64,000 nt of DNA from Heloderma charlesbogerti (GCA_026122225.1 JANEZZ010000793.1:186001-250000), one strand, 5' to 3'; positions 22,495 to 32,775 are shown, counted from the stretch's first letter. Numbers and translations: made by a program. Notes: generated from the letters alone by a model not told the origin.

Positions 22495-22803
22495 TAGGGT
22501 GGCCGCTTATGAATCGCCAGAAAAGAGGACACCGATTCGCATAAAATGGTCATGTGCTCATTTATATGTCTAGATGCACGTTTAGCAATAATTATTATAT
22601 TGTCAATAGAAAAACAGTTCATTTCGCCATAGGGTGGACTGAGGACTGTAACCAACTGATCTGTGTGTTTGACTGTTCAGTCTGTTGTTCAGGTGCTAAG
22701 TGTGGATGGACAACCGTTCTGGTGGTTCTTTGTCTGGAATTGAACAGGATGGCCCTTCAAATAGAGGACCGTCCTCGGCAAAAGAGGACACATGGCCACC
22801 TTA
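22495..22803 (+). mobile_element. TAGGGTGGCCA-family DNA transposon
   Basis: Ends TAGGGTGGCCGCTTATG and ACACATGGCCACCTTA. It contains CAAATAGAGGACCGTCC and AGTCTGTTGTTCAGGTGCTA. The octamers on the flanks (gtaagcgt and ggcagcgg) agree at 5 of 8. Confidence 0.7.
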
Positions 22804-22944
22804 GGCAGCGGGGGCTGGTGGTTCCAATTTCGGTGGGGCTGTGAATCCATTCTGGGTTTCAGTCAGAACCAGCCAGAACTCTAAAGGAACTATCCAAAGT
22901 GCTGAACTCTATCCCCAAAATAGGTTCAGCACCTTGGATAATTA

Positions 22945-23018
22945 CCAGAATTGGACTGAATAGCCCTTCAAATAGAGGACCGCCCTTTTAAAAGAGGCCA
23001 CATGGCCACCCTAGTAGT
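22945..23018 (+). repeat. TAGGGTGGCCA-family right-end fragment
   Basis: CCCTTCAAATAGAGGACCGC followed by AGGCCACATGGCCACCCTA. Truncated on the left. Confidence 0.65.
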
Positions 23019-23816
23019 ATTCAATTGTGCCAATCCCGTCCCCGCACCAGAATTCTAAAATGGTAGTCTCCATGCAGACTGTACTCAATGAATGTAAAGT
23101 ATGTATAGATTGGCCCTTACCTCAAAATCCTGCCCCTAGCTCCAGACAACTGTAGTTACTCAGTGGGGGAAGTGATGCACTCTCCATATGCTTAGAGGAA
23201 CTCTTCTTTTATTTTTACTTCCCCTGACTAAACCCTCACACTCAAAATAGGTTCCTGAGCTATGTTCTGACTTAAATTAAGCTCTTTCTTACTGTATGTT
23301 ACTAACTAATGTATGGGTTACTCGTTAATCCAAGATTGCTTTCTAACAAAGCCCAGTTTTGTGGCATTCAGCTCTTCCAATGTCAGTCTTCAGAACTACT
23401 TTTTCCCCACTAGCCTCTTTGTTGCTGTGCTAAGTTCTTGGCTGATCATTAAGCGCCAGGAGCTAATTTTGTTGATATCATGCATTTTTTATTAAAGCTC
23501 TACGGCTTCTGAGCTTAGTGTTGGAACTTAATATCCACCTGTGCTTTATTAATAGAAGCAACCTCCCTCATCAAAAGTGGCATGCAGAGAAGAATATGAG
23601 AAATTAGCAATAGGTGATAACAGCCTCTGAGGCCTCCATAAAGACACCGCAAAGAGTCGCCCCAGAGATCCAGCTCTGACTGGGCTGTCTTAATGAAGGG
23701 GCAAAAAGAATATGTAATGGCTTCCGCCTGAAAAGGAAATCTAGCCAGAGAGAAAGGCCTGATGGATGGATGAAATAGGCTGGGCCTCTTCCATAGGCTG
23801 CAGGTAAGAGACCTCA
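23019..23816. other. Unassigned stretch
   Basis: No coding homology or clear repeats. Confidence 0.4.
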
Positions 23817-24030
23817 GTGCGAGGACCATAGCTCAGCGGAAGAGCACCTGATTTGCATACAGAGGGTCCCAGATTCAGTACTCAGCAGATTCAATACTCG
23901 GCATGTAGGGCAGGGACAGACCCCTCTCAGAAGCCCTGGAGAGCCACTGTCAATCGACACAGACAATACTGAGCTAACTGGACCAGTGGTCTGACTCAGT
24001 ATATGGTCGCTTCCTAAGTTCCTAACTTCA
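23817..24030 (+). repeat. tRNA-derived SINE
   Basis: Near-complete. The head has a polymerase III A box (TAGCTCAGCGG) and a B box in GGTCCCAGATTCAGTACTC. The body contains CCCTGGAGAGCCACTGTCAA and CTGACTCAGTATATGG. It ends TTCCTAAGTTCCTA. The same family lies at 35547-35742, 52433-53040 (split) and 53435-53638. Confidence 0.85.
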
Positions 24031-24039
24031 CCTGTTGAA

Positions 24040-24175
24040 CAGCCACCTTTCCTGACTAGGTGACCGTGGGCTCAGCCTAACAGGGTTGTTGTGAAGACAA
24101 AATGGGGGGAAGAATACTATGTATGCTGCTTTGAGTTGCCTGGAGGAAAGGTGAAAAGTAAATAAAATAAATACC
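24040..24175 (+). repeat. SINE 3' half (second family)
   Basis: GACCGTGGGCTCAGCCTAAC, AGGGTTGTTGTGAAGACAAA and GGAGGAAAGGTGAAAAGT precede an AAATAAAATAAATA tail. It matches the 3' part of 31240-31415 and abuts the previous SINE. Confidence 0.65.
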
Positions 24176-24496
24176 ACCTTGCTCTCCTAAATCTCCCCTC
24201 CCCTTTCCTTTAAAATCCCTGGTGTTCTCTTGTTCCATGCTCCAGTCCTCTTTCCTCCAAAGACTACTTCAATCTTTTGTGAACTTATCAAAGAGAGAAC
24301 TACCGAACTTGGGTAAGGCTGTTCGATCTTTTATCTGCCCTCTGTTGTGAGAGAAACTTCATTTTCTGAAATGTCAAAATCAGGTTATTTGGATGTGTTG
24401 TGTGTGAAATTTCAATTTTCTTGCTAGCACAGAAATACTGGGGACCCCTGGGGTTATACATCAGGTCCCCATTTTAAGGAAACAGATACACATCCT

Positions 24497-24810
24497 CAGG
24501 GCCGGCTCTACTATTAAGTAGAGTGAAGCAGCCACCTCAGACAGCAGTGGCTGATAGGTAGCAGTGGCAACTTCCTGGCTCTTGTTATAAACTTTCCGTA
24601 AGAAAGTTCATAAGAGCTGTCCCCTCTGTAGGAAGACAGAATGGTATATGCTACCAACTTGTCCTGGGCCCCCTAACACAGCCTGCTGCCTCAGGTATAC
24701 TGGGAAACACTACCCCATCAACAGAGTTGAAGTAAGTTTCAACTGCCAGTGAACCAGGGAGAGGGCGCCATCTTGTCCTTCCCCTCAGGCAATCATTTGT
24801 GTCAGCCCTG
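24497..24810 (+). mobile_element. CAGGGCCGGCC-family hAT element, 314 bp
   Basis: Left end CAGGGCCGGCTCTACTATTA; right end ...TTGTGTCAGCCCTG. Flanks cacatcct and catgttct share 5 of 8 positions, consistent with an old duplication. Confidence 0.75.
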
Positions 24811-25144
24811 CATGTTCTGTTGCCAAGCATTTGTAATAATGAGGTTGTCTTGGACAATGTGTGTATCAAACTTGAAGGGTATAAGAACATAAGAAGCCAT
24901 TTTTCATTGATGAGAAACCATGTATTTCTAGAACAGGTAGGAATGCCAGCCCTAGAACTATTTGTCTTCTGTGTAGAATCTGTATATATGCAAATGGTTG
25001 AAAACCAAAATGGGATAGATAGGTTACCCCCAAAACCTGCCCGGGGAGTCCTTTTTTGTCTCCTTGTAGAGACGTTTGGGATTGCCTCAGAGGACTTTCA
25101 AAATGGTGACGGTACTTCCACATCACCTCGACACTAGTGGTAGG

Positions 25145-25365
25145 GATGGCCACCAATTCGAATGGCTTTAGACGAATTCATGTAGAAGATACTACCACCA
25201 GTATCAGAGGCAGTGAGCCTACGTACACCAGTTGCTGGGGAACATGGGCTGGAGGGTGCTGTTGCACTCAGGTCCTGCTTGTGAGTTTCCCACAGGCAGC
25301 TGGTTGGTGATTGCTGGATTAGATAGGCCTGTTCTAGCAGAGCTCTTCTTCTGCTCTTATGCAGG
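25145..25365 (+). repeat. Interspersed repeat fragment (GTTGCTGGGGAACATGGGC)
   Basis: GTTGCTGGGGAACATGGG, AGGGTGCTGTTGCACTCAGG, CAGGCAGCTGGTTGGTGATT and GGATTAGATAGGCCTGTTCT follow one another, as in a known type of reptile LINE/SINE 3' consensus. A diverged relative lies at 55640-55700. Confidence 0.5.
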
Positions 25366-26588
25366 AACAGCTTTCTGGCCCCATTCACAACTATGCAAAA
25401 AAGTTCCGAATTATAGTAGCCATGTTTTTCCCAGGGAACAAGAAACTCAGAGAATCCAAAACAATGTCTCGCTTGGACCAAGTACTGTTAAAAATGCTGA
25501 CTGCAAAGTTTAGCCTTGCACAACATTCATAATCAGGTTTGATGTTCACAACAAACATGCTATTATGGAAGTCCAAAGTTTATATCCACCATTTCTAGCT
25601 CTATTTGGGGTGCTTTCGGACTAAGCATTTATTGTGCAATCGCTCTGCCCTCGTTCACAGAATTTTAGGGGGAGGGCGCAGTCCAGATGACAGTGTCTTC
25701 TATTTGTTACCCTCCCGTGTTTTCCCACTGCTTCTTCCGACTTTTATCGCAAAAAAAAAAATTGTTAAGAAAGAAAAGACAGAATAGTTGCACTATGCCT
25801 TCTGTTTCAAGACTCTAGGAGCCTTCCATCTGGAAGCACCCTTGGTCTAAATAAAATAATCACACTTTCTCTGTGTTCCTTGTACTGTCAAGAGCTCGAT
25901 GAAGACTCCTGCATAACCCGAAAGCTTGCATTTAACCTTTTTACACTTCTTGGCCCTAAGGAAAGGCACTGTCTCGTTTCCTCTGTGTTGCTTATAAACA
26001 AGCAAGCTGGACTGCTCTGTCCCACATTTATCTCCTACAGATGCTTGAAATGAAACTCTCTGTGTGCGTGTTAGAAAAGAAGGAATGAATTCAGCTAGGG
26101 AACCGTGTGACCAGGACAGTATTAGAAGCAAAGAGCAAGGCAGACTGACGTTTTCTTGCTGTAACTTGAGGCTTGCCCGTCTGCAGAACGAAAGGGCGGG
26201 TTTGCAAAGAACACAGGGAGTTCTGTATGTTGGGCAGGATCACACGCACGTTTACATAGTTGCAGAAATTCCACTCTGTGTAATTATTCCTTTGATTGTG
26301 CTAAATATGAAAAGAGAGGCAACAGCTTGTATGCGAACCGCGGCCCTTGTCTCAGTCAGAATTGAGCTGTTTGGACAAGGGAAAGCAGGCGATGAGAACT
26401 GCCCTCCCAGAGGATGGGCCTGTTCTCTTCTGTTTCCTTGTGTTTTTAAATGTTGACACCAAACAATGCTGCTCTGAGAACCAGCCGATGGTTTGAGGAA
26501 GTGCCGTCTTAAAAATTATGATTCACAAGGAGATATCGTGGGAAAGGGGTGTCCTTTGACAAAGGTAGTGAGAACTGGCCCTCATCTA
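25366..26588. other. Unassigned stretch
   Basis: No supported feature. The sequence around 26050-26450 looks unique and lacks repeat signatures, so it could contain conserved non-coding DNA, but nothing here shows that. Confidence 0.35.
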
Positions 26589-26735
26589 GGGTGGCCACCT
26601 AGGCAACTCCAAAAAAAGAAGAGGAGGAAATATATTGCCAAAAACAGAGGGCAAACATGGACAGAGATGTGCATAAAATTTGCATATGTGGATTTATACA
26701 TGTATAGATGCAAATTCAGAAAAAATGACTACACA
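26589..26735 (+). repeat. TAGGGTGGCCA-family left-end fragment
   Basis: TAGGGTGGCCACCTAGGC, then AAAATTTGCATATGTGGA and GATGCAAATTCAG, the family's 5' half. The right half is missing. Confidence 0.6.
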
Positions 26736-26893
26736 ATAAAGACTTCTCAGTGGAGGCTCTTCTCCAAATACCTCAGTTACATTATTTGACCACAAAGGAG
26801 AGAGACCACTCTGTTGTAGCACCCTGATTATAAAATCCCCTCCCCATGGTGGTGTGAGTGATGCCAGCATTGCAGGTTTTTTGTTTGCCTGCT

Positions 26894-27050
26894 CAAACCG
26901 CGGTTCAACAACAACCCACACTCAACCACTGAGTGTGCGTTAGCATGTTGTGCAAACCCAGTCACTATGAGCTGTGATTCCTTTCTAAAACCATCTTCAA
27001 CTTCATTGCCTGCATCCAGCTTAAATGCATTTCAAACAAAAAGTGCAAAT
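26894..27050 (+). repeat. 157-bp exact duplicate of 29436-29592 (inferred copy)
   Basis: All 157 bases are identical to 29436-29592, in the same orientation 2542 bp apart. The segment holds the outer 68 bases of the right arm of the foldback element at 29160-29503 and then 89 bases of its flank. The matching left arm is absent here, so this is the copy and the downstream site the source. The immediate flanks show only a weak similarity (TTTGTTTGCC and TTTGCTTGCC). Confidence 0.9.
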
Positions 27051-27187
27051 TTTTGCTTGCCCCGGGATTTTACTTGGTTGATTTGATCTGTATTATATTT
27101 ACCGCCTTCCTTGGTTGCATGATGATGATGTGGTTTTATTGTTTTTTTACTGCATTTGTATGACCAGTTTGATCATACGCTTGTACC

Positions 27188-27862
27188 TAGGGATGTATGA
27201 AAGTCACTTACCTTTTCGAAGAGTGACATTCGCAGTGGGGGAGAGGCGCTCCGTCCCTCCCCCCGAAATTCTGGCCGGGGGGGAGGCGCTCCGTCCCTCC
27301 CCCCTGAAATTCTGGCCGGGGAGGGAGGCACTCCATCCCTCCCCCCCCGAATCCTGGCCAGCCGGCTCTGCAAATGGCGGCGGCCATAGCCGCCGCCGTT
27401 TGCGTCCTTCAGTCAGCCGTGATAGGCTACGTTTAGGTTTACATAGCCTATCACAGCTGATTTAAAAGGGAAAAAACACGCGTACGCAAATGGCATGTAC
27501 GCTATTTGCGTTCCCCTTATTTTCGCCGTCTTAGTCTACGTAAATGTTTACGTAGACTAAGACGTGTCAAAATAAGGAACGCAAATGGCGGTGCCCATGG
27601 GCGCCACCATTTGCGTACACGCGGGGTTTTTTTTCTTCTTTTAAATCAGCCGTGATAGGCTATGTAAACATTTACGTAGCCTATCACGGTATTTTTTTAA
27701 AATCTAGCCATGATAGGCTACGTAAATCTTTACTTTTTTTGTTTTGTTTTGTTTTGTACTGGAAATGGCGGTGGCGGCAGCTGGTCGGAAGACTGGCCGC
27801 TGCAGCCGCCGCAGCCGAACCGCCGCCGAACCACCACCGGAGCCACCGCTGCCAGGAAGATT
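27188..27862 (+). mobile_element. Pal-hAT copy 2, right end missing
   Basis: Left end TAGGGATGTATGAAAG. The right terminus is lost: after the GCCAGGAAGATTCGCTGAAA region the sequence changes to another repeat. Palindromes in order: P2 at 27363-27410, P1 at 27418-27458, a P2 variant at 27479-27512, a P1 subtype (CGTCTTAGTCTACGTAAA plus its reverse complement, 27528-27565), P2 at 27571-27628, P1 at 27646-27687 and half a P1 at 27706-27735. The third inverted block (GGTCGGAAGACTGG) is near 27782. Non-coding. Confidence 0.85.
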
Positions 27863-28060
27863 CGCTGAAACATTTGAATGAATAAATGAATAGAAATACA
27901 ATACATCTCACCATAGTGCGGGAGACTGTGGCCATGTGATCACCTATGTGCCTGCCTCTCAGTCTGCTGTGCAGGTGTTTACTGCTGACGGGCAGTGTCA
28001 AGGCCCCTGTTCGTCTTTCTTATGGTTCTTTATCCTTAAACTGGACCTGGAGCACGAGCC
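27863..28060 (+). repeat. TAGGGTGGCCA-family internal fragment
   Basis: ACAATACATCTCACCATAGT, GTGATCACCTATGTGCCTGC and CTGCTGTGCAGGTGTTTACT reproduce the middle of this family (compare 63690-63785). Both ends are missing. Confidence 0.6.
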
Positions 28061-28170
28061 AGAGCGAGAGACAGGTGAACAAGCAGGCTTCCAGAGGGTT
28101 CTTATCAGTAGGCCCCTGCTAGAGTTTGTGCTCTTAGCAGGTTCCCGACCATGCCTACTCTTGATGCCAG
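28040..28170 (-). repeat. Dispersed repeat family R1, partial copy 3 (reverse)
   Basis: Contains GAGCGAGAGACAGGTGAACA, GTTCTTATCAGTAGGCCCCT and ACCATGCCTACTCTTGATGC, the reverse of the R1 start. It ends CAGGCCTG. Confidence 0.55.
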
Positions 28171-28339
28171 GCCTGCAAGAAAGGCTTCTGCATCTAGAGC
28201 AACAGTTTTCAAAGGAAGTTTAAAGTAGATTGAGAGAGGCAGCTCTTCCTGTGGTGAACACTTGTGTGTAGCTTTTATCAGACTGTTGCCTCTGGTCAAA
28301 AAAGGTTTTGCAATTTTTAAATGTGAAATAAATAAATAA

Positions 28340-28474
28340 GGTTTTAAGCTTTCATATTTTATATTGTTTTATGCTGCACTTTGTGGTTTTAATTTTTGTG
28401 AACTACCCAGAGAGCTTCAGCTATTGGGTGGTATAGAAGTGAAATTAAATGAATGAATGAATGAATGAATGAAT
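28340..28474 (+). repeat. L2-type LINE 3' tail
   Basis: GTGAACTACCCAGAGAGCTT, CAGCTATTGGGTGGTATAGA, then a (GAAT)n tail at 28447-28474. Confidence 0.75.
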
Positions 28475-29159
28475 ACAATATTAAACCTTTTATCAGGAGC
28501 CACTCACCAGGGCCACGAGCCCTCATCTCTGTTAGCAGTTTCCCCATGTGGTGAGCTACAGAAGTGCAGCTTGGAGAATCTAACTTTGCAGTGGAGTATT
28601 CTAAACTCTGGATTAGCTCACTGGCCATTTGGTCCTTCCAAACAGGAAGGGTAGAAGAGCCTGCAACTTTGATTAAGCAACAGGGTTTGTTCTGATGTGT
28701 TTCAGTTTGTCCATCAGCTCTTGACTCTTGACTCGCTTCTCCTGGCATAACTCCCAGTGCTCAAGTCCTCTCCAACTCAGCCTGCCATCTATTTATCACA
28801 GACAAAAGCGGGATGAGTCTAGACCAGGGATGTTGTACATCTTTCAGCCCGACGAGGTCTTAGTTCAATTTCAGACAAGCTCTTGGGGGTCACATTCCAA
28901 TGATGGGCAGGGCCAGAGGCAAAACGGGGCAGGGCAAGGACAAAATATTTTAGCTTAAAGCTGTTACTGCCAGTAACTGTCCCTTAGGAGAGACATTTTG
29001 ACCTGTTAGAATGGAGGAAAACCATGCAATTCCTGGGAAGTCACCAACCAATCAGAAGTTGGGGAAAGGGGGTAGATGAAAGGTAAGGGGTCATGGCCAT
29101 TTGGACAGCCCAGCAGATTTGGCCTGCAGCCCTGAGGTACCTCACCCCTAATCTGGACA
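28475..29159. other. Unassigned stretch
   Basis: Nothing identified apart from part of a possible hAT (TTTTAGCTTAAAGCTGTTAC near 28950, shared with 60322-60350). Confidence 0.4.
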
Positions 29160-29503
29160 CTGGCCATTCACACAACATGCTAAACCACACTCAGTGGCTG
29201 AGTGTGGGTTGTTGTGGAACTGTGGGTTGTTTGTTGAACCGTGAGTTAGCGTGTTGCCTGAACCCAGAACATTTCCCACAGGGTGGCTTGTTAACCACCG
29301 TGAACAACCCGACAACAAACCATGGGTTCTCAAGGTGGCTTACTTGAGAAATATAAGCCACAGTGCATGGTTAACAAGCCACCCTGAGGAAAATGTCCTG
29401 GGTTCAGACAACCCGCTCACCCACAGTTCAACAAACAAACCGCGGTTCAACAACAACCCACACTCAACCACTGAGTGTGCGTTAGCATGTTGTGCAAACC
29501 CAG
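29160..29503. mobile_element. Foldback hAT-like element, 344 bp
   Basis: The left arm 29160-29268 pairs with the right arm 29399-29503 over about 105 bases. Blocks include CACAACATGCTAAACCACAC versus TGTGCGTTAGCATGTTGTG, and ACTGAGTGTG near both. The arms end at the shared CTGAACCCAG. No convincing target duplication. The right part and flank (29436-29592) were copied to 26894-27050. Confidence 0.75.
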
Positions 29504-29592
29504 TCACTATGAGCTGTGATTCCTTTCTAAAACCATCTTCAACTTCATTGCCTGCATCCAGCTTAAATGCATTTCAAACAAAAAGTGCAAAT

Positions 29593-30339
29593 GGAATATT
29601 TTAACCAGGATGCTTTGGGCTGCTTATGTATTCTGAACATCAGGGTCTCCCTCCTTAGATAGGTGTATCAAAACAGCATTCTGCACCAATTGTGAGAAGC
29701 AAGCAAAGCTCAGTGACACTTCTCACAAACGTTGGTTTGGGCCAGCGATAGATTCACATGCACAGGAAATTAAAAGCTCTGAGAAAGATCTCTTGTTTCC
29801 TGCCATCCCCTTCAAATACTGGATTTTTGCCTAGCCAATGTGGGCCTCCTTCAAACAGGAAGGCCTTGCCTTTTAAGGGTACACAAGCAATCCAGGCGAG
29901 AACAAGGGCGAAACCCTCTAAACGCTCGGGCTCCTGATTGGCCGAAAGACTGGCGGCAGCTTAAGCCGGTGAATGTGTTAGCATTTTTAAAATGTCTTCC
30001 TTTGTCAGTTTGAGATTTTCCAGAATTTGCAAGCGGAAAGAAAGAGAAGGCTACGAGGAAGCTATTAGAGATACATAAAATAAACTTTGAAAGGCATGGG
30101 TTTGGTGGCGGGAGGGGGGGGTCACACGAGGAGTTCATTTCATTGAGAAACTGCTCACCATTTGCAAGGGAAGTATTGATGAATGCTTATTATTTCAACA
30201 AAGGCTTTTTTGTCGCGAACAGGAGAAGCAGATGGTTTAAAAAAACAGGACAGGAAGCGGCTGTGACAAATGAAAGGATTTTTGATTGAATTCATGAGCT
30301 GTGCTTCCTGCCAGCAATTTCTTCAACTATAGGCCACCT

Positions 30340-30340
<1 letters not shown>
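29593..30340. other. Unassigned, apparently unique stretch
   Basis: No repeat signature was recognised between about 29980 and 30300. No open frame is convincing. Confidence 0.35.

Positions 30341-30372
<32 letters not shown>
30341..30372. repeat. (CA)n microsatellite
   Basis: About 15 CA units, directly before a hAT MITE. Confidence 0.95.
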
Positions 30373-30375
<3 letters not shown>

Positions 30376-30377
30376 AG

Positions 30378-30496
30378 CAGCCACCCCAACCTGGCTCCTT
30401 CCAGATGTGTTGGACCATATGCCCCGTGGCCCTGCCCAGTGGCTTGGGGGAGTTGTAGTCCAGCACATCTGGAGGGAGCCAGATTGGAGAAGGCTG
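30378..30496. mobile_element. hAT MITE, GGCTCCTTCCAGAT family, 119 bp
   Basis: Ends CAGCCACCCCAACCTGGC and ATTGGAGAAGGCTG. The foldback pairs CCAGATGTGTTGGACCATA with the GTCCAGCACATCTGGAGG side. The flanking octamers share only their last three bases. Confidence 0.7.
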
Positions 30497-30820
30497 TATT
30501 ACAGCTTTATCCCCAATTATTTCCACATCTATATAAAATCGTTAATGCTGTAGCTTCGATAGTGCAAACTTAACACCTCTCTGTTTGTAAACTCTTGGCT
30601 CATTTCAAGATTAAAACAATGCCGTTGTGAAATTGTGCTTATCAGGGTGTTTTCCTACGCTTCTAAGGATTACTTTCGTGGCTTGATTAGTTCAAGAGGG
30701 CCATGATGTTGCATTAACCACAGGGGGAGGGGGGATGCAATTTCAACTCTGTGTTCTTTTTAACCCATTTTACGTTAACACCGCCTTTCCCCTCCGCGCC
30801 CCATCTCTTCTCTCCCTTTG

Positions 30821-30916
30821 CAAGCATGGGTCTCAGTCTGAACCCCTCTCTCAGTTAATCCCACCCACCCACCTTTCTTGGCATAGTCAGAGTGGCCATA
30901 AAAAGGACAAAAGAGG
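30821..30916 (+). repeat. 96-bp direct duplication, unit A1
   Basis: Identical to 31081-31176. The unit ends inside the start of a TAGGGTGGCCA-family element (AGTGGCCATAAAAAGGACAA). Only the second unit continues into the rest of that element, so A2 is in the ancestral context and A1 is the duplicate. The two units bracket the inserted segment 30917-31080. Confidence 0.9.
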
Positions 30917-30924
30917 GACTTATA

Positions 30925-31082
30925 AGTAATGGGACTTATAGTCCAATACATCTGGAGGGCGCCAGGTTAGGGAAGGCTGTTCTAGAGAGCCTAGAATCTA
31001 GAACCTGGTAAATGACAATGCTAGTGTATCTTCCAAACAACATTCCAGCAAAGCATTCCCAAGAGGCAAGAGAAAATAAGCA
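30925..31082 (+). repeat. 158-bp exact duplicate of 32187-32344 (inferred copy)
   Basis: All 158 bases match 32187-32344 in the same orientation, 1262 bp apart. It carries the right 55 bases of the hAT MITE at 32106-32241, its 3' target duplication ttctagag and about 95 bases of flank, but not the left half of the MITE. The direction of copying is therefore 32187 to 30925. Between unit A1 and this copy are eight filler bases (gacttata). At the right junction the bases CA are shared with unit A2. Confidence 0.9.
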
Positions 31083-31176
31083 AGCATGGGTCTCAGTCTG
31101 AACCCCTCTCTCAGTTAATCCCACCCACCCACCTTTCTTGGCATAGTCAGAGTGGCCATAAAAAGGACAAAAGAGG
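31081..31176 (+). repeat. 96-bp direct duplication, unit A2
   Basis: Second unit, identical to 30821-30916. It continues directly into the TAGGGTGGCCA-family body (GGCATAAAATTTGCACATAC at 31187). Confidence 0.9.
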
Positions 31177-31239
31177 ACACTGACTGGCATAAAATTTGCA
31201 CATACATAATTTATATGCATAGTGCACATTTAGTAATTA

Positions 31240-31415
31240 GTAGGAGAGAGCCAGTGTGGCGTAGTGGTTAGAATGCTGGACTGGGACTCAGGAAACCCAG
31301 GTTCTAGTGACTGACTCGCAGCCTAACCTACCTCACAGGGTTGTTGTGAGGATAAAATGGAGAGGAGGGGGGCCCCCGTAAGCTGCCTTGGATTCCTTGC
31401 AAGAGGAAAAATGGC
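31240..31415 (+). repeat. tRNA-derived SINE (second family)
   Basis: GAGAGCCAGTGTGGCGTAGT carries the A box (TGGCGTAGTGG), and CAGGTTCTAGTGACTG stands in place of the B box. The body contains CAGCCTAACCTACCTCACAG and GGGTTGTTGTGAGGATAAAA. The 3' end GGCAGGATATATAA lacks a long tail. It interrupts the TAGGGTGGCCA-family element. Confidence 0.8.
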
Positions 31416-31549
31416 AGGATATATAACTGCAACAATACATAGTTACTATGATTTAAATCGAAATCCACATACATCTCACCCTATTGGGGAAGACTGTGAT
31501 CAGGGGCAGGATCCAATACTGCTGCTGCTGCACTCGCGGGAATGACCTT

Positions 31550-31890
31550 TAGCAGTGGAGGCTGGCGGCTCTGATGTCAGTGGGGCGGAGAACATGCTGC
31601 AGGTTTCAGTCGGAACCAGTCAGAGCTGTGAAGGTGGAGCGGAGGCTGCTTCATGTCCAAGGTGTGAAGCAGCCTCCACTGCATTAGTGCAACCGGAAGC
31701 CACCCAAAACAACTGGATCCAGAATGGGACAAGTCAGTAGAAGTGTGGAACGGAGTTGCGCTGACTTGTCTCATTTTGAACTAGTTGTTTGGGGTAGTTT
31801 GTTGGGTTGCACTAGCAAGCACTACTTTCCTGTTGCGTGAGCTATCAGTCCCACCAGCGCAACGTCTTTAGGACTGGCAAATTGCCGGCA
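31550..31890. repeat. Repeat with inverted arms
   Basis: GCAACCGGAAGCCACCCAAA...GACAAGTCAG at 31691-31737 pairs with CTGACTTGTCTCATTTTGAA...TTGGGTTGC at 31762-31811. Its first part (GGTTTCAGTCGGAACCAGTC) is shared with 22855-22880. Unclassified; the short frames are not genes. Confidence 0.5.
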
Positions 31891-32105
31891 TTGGATATTG
31901 CTTCAGATGACCACCTGTACCTCCTTGGTCTGCTTTCCAGGTGCTAACTGTTGATGGGCAATTTCACACACCCCTTCTCCCTTCTTATGATTCTTTATCT
32001 TTAAACCAAACTTGGACCTGAATCTTCAAATAGAGCAACACTCCTTCGTAAAGTAGGACACTTGGCCACCCAACTGCCCAACCACCCAGAATTGAACTTC
32101 TAGAG

Positions 32106-32241
32106 CAGCATTCTCCAACATGGTCTCCTCCAGATAGTTTGGACTACCATTCCCATCAGCCCCAATCAACATGGCCAATGGTTTGGAGTAATGGGACTTA
32201 TAGTCCAATACATCTGGAGGGCGCCAGGTTAGGGAAGGCTG
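32106..32241. mobile_element. hAT MITE, 136 bp, with perfect target duplication
   Basis: Ends CAGCATTCTCCAACATGG and CCAGGTTAGGGAAGGCTG. The octamer ttctagag occurs at 32098-32105 and 32242-32249. A foldback of the same family as 9005-9140. Its right half is the start of the segment copied to 30925. Confidence 0.93.
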
Positions 32242-32249
32242 TTCTAGAG

Positions 32250-32637
32250 AGCCTAGAATCTAGAACCTGGTAAATGACAATGCTAGTGTATCTTCCAAAC
32301 AACATTCCAGCAAAGCATTCCCAAGAGGCAAGAGAAAATAAGCACAGTGATTTGCCAAAGACAGAAACTAGAAACGATGGACTACTAAACAAGGGGCAGC
32401 TGGAATGTATAAAACAGTGATACTTGGTCGCTTAGGTATGCCGCTGCTATTAATATTGTGATTAAAAGATTCTTCTGAAATGTTCAGGTGTGTGCGGGAG
32501 TTCTCTTGTTGACCTCCCCAGCCTCCATAAAATCTAGTGGAATTTAGCGCATGCTGTGATGTCCTGAGGGCTCTTTGCTTATTCTCTTCCATTCATTGTG
32601 TGGAAGCATAGAGGTGGGCAGGAGGAACTCGCCTGTC
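32250..32637. other. Unassigned stretch; first part is the source of the 158-bp copy
   Basis: Bases up to 32344 belong to the duplicated segment. The remainder has no recognisable content. Confidence 0.5.
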
Positions 32638-32775
32638 ATAGAATCATAGAATCATAGAATAGTAGAGTTGGAAAGGGCCTACAAAGCCATCGAGTCCAAC
32701 CCCCTGCTCGATGCAGGAATCCAAGCCCAATGCCACACGCCCCCTAACGTCTCTACGTCCAGCATAATGTCCGAA
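32638..32775 (-). repeat. CR1 LINE 3' end (reverse)
   Basis: Repeats of ATAGAATCATAGAAT lead into GAGTTGGAAAGGGCCTACAA and CCATCGAGTCCAACCCCCTG, the reverse complement of a CR1 3' untranslated region with its octamer tail. No coding part. Confidence 0.8.

Larger units (their letters stand above)
31145..32073 (+). mobile_element. TAGGGTGGCCA-family element split by a SINE and other DNA
   Basis: The left half runs from about 31150 (AGAGTGGCCATAAAAAGG) to 31236. The middle resumes at about 31450 (CCACATACATCTCACCCTAT). The right part lies at 31905-32073, with AGGTGCTAACTGTTGATGGG and the closing ACACTTGGCCACCC. The order matches the copy at 63590-63880. Inserted are a SINE (31240-31415) and a further repeat (about 31500-31900). 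Confidence 0.55.

Noticed and set aside
23817..24030. A true tRNA gene at the A/B box
   Set aside because: The head is followed by a SINE body shared with three other loci and the acceptor and anticodon stems do not hold.
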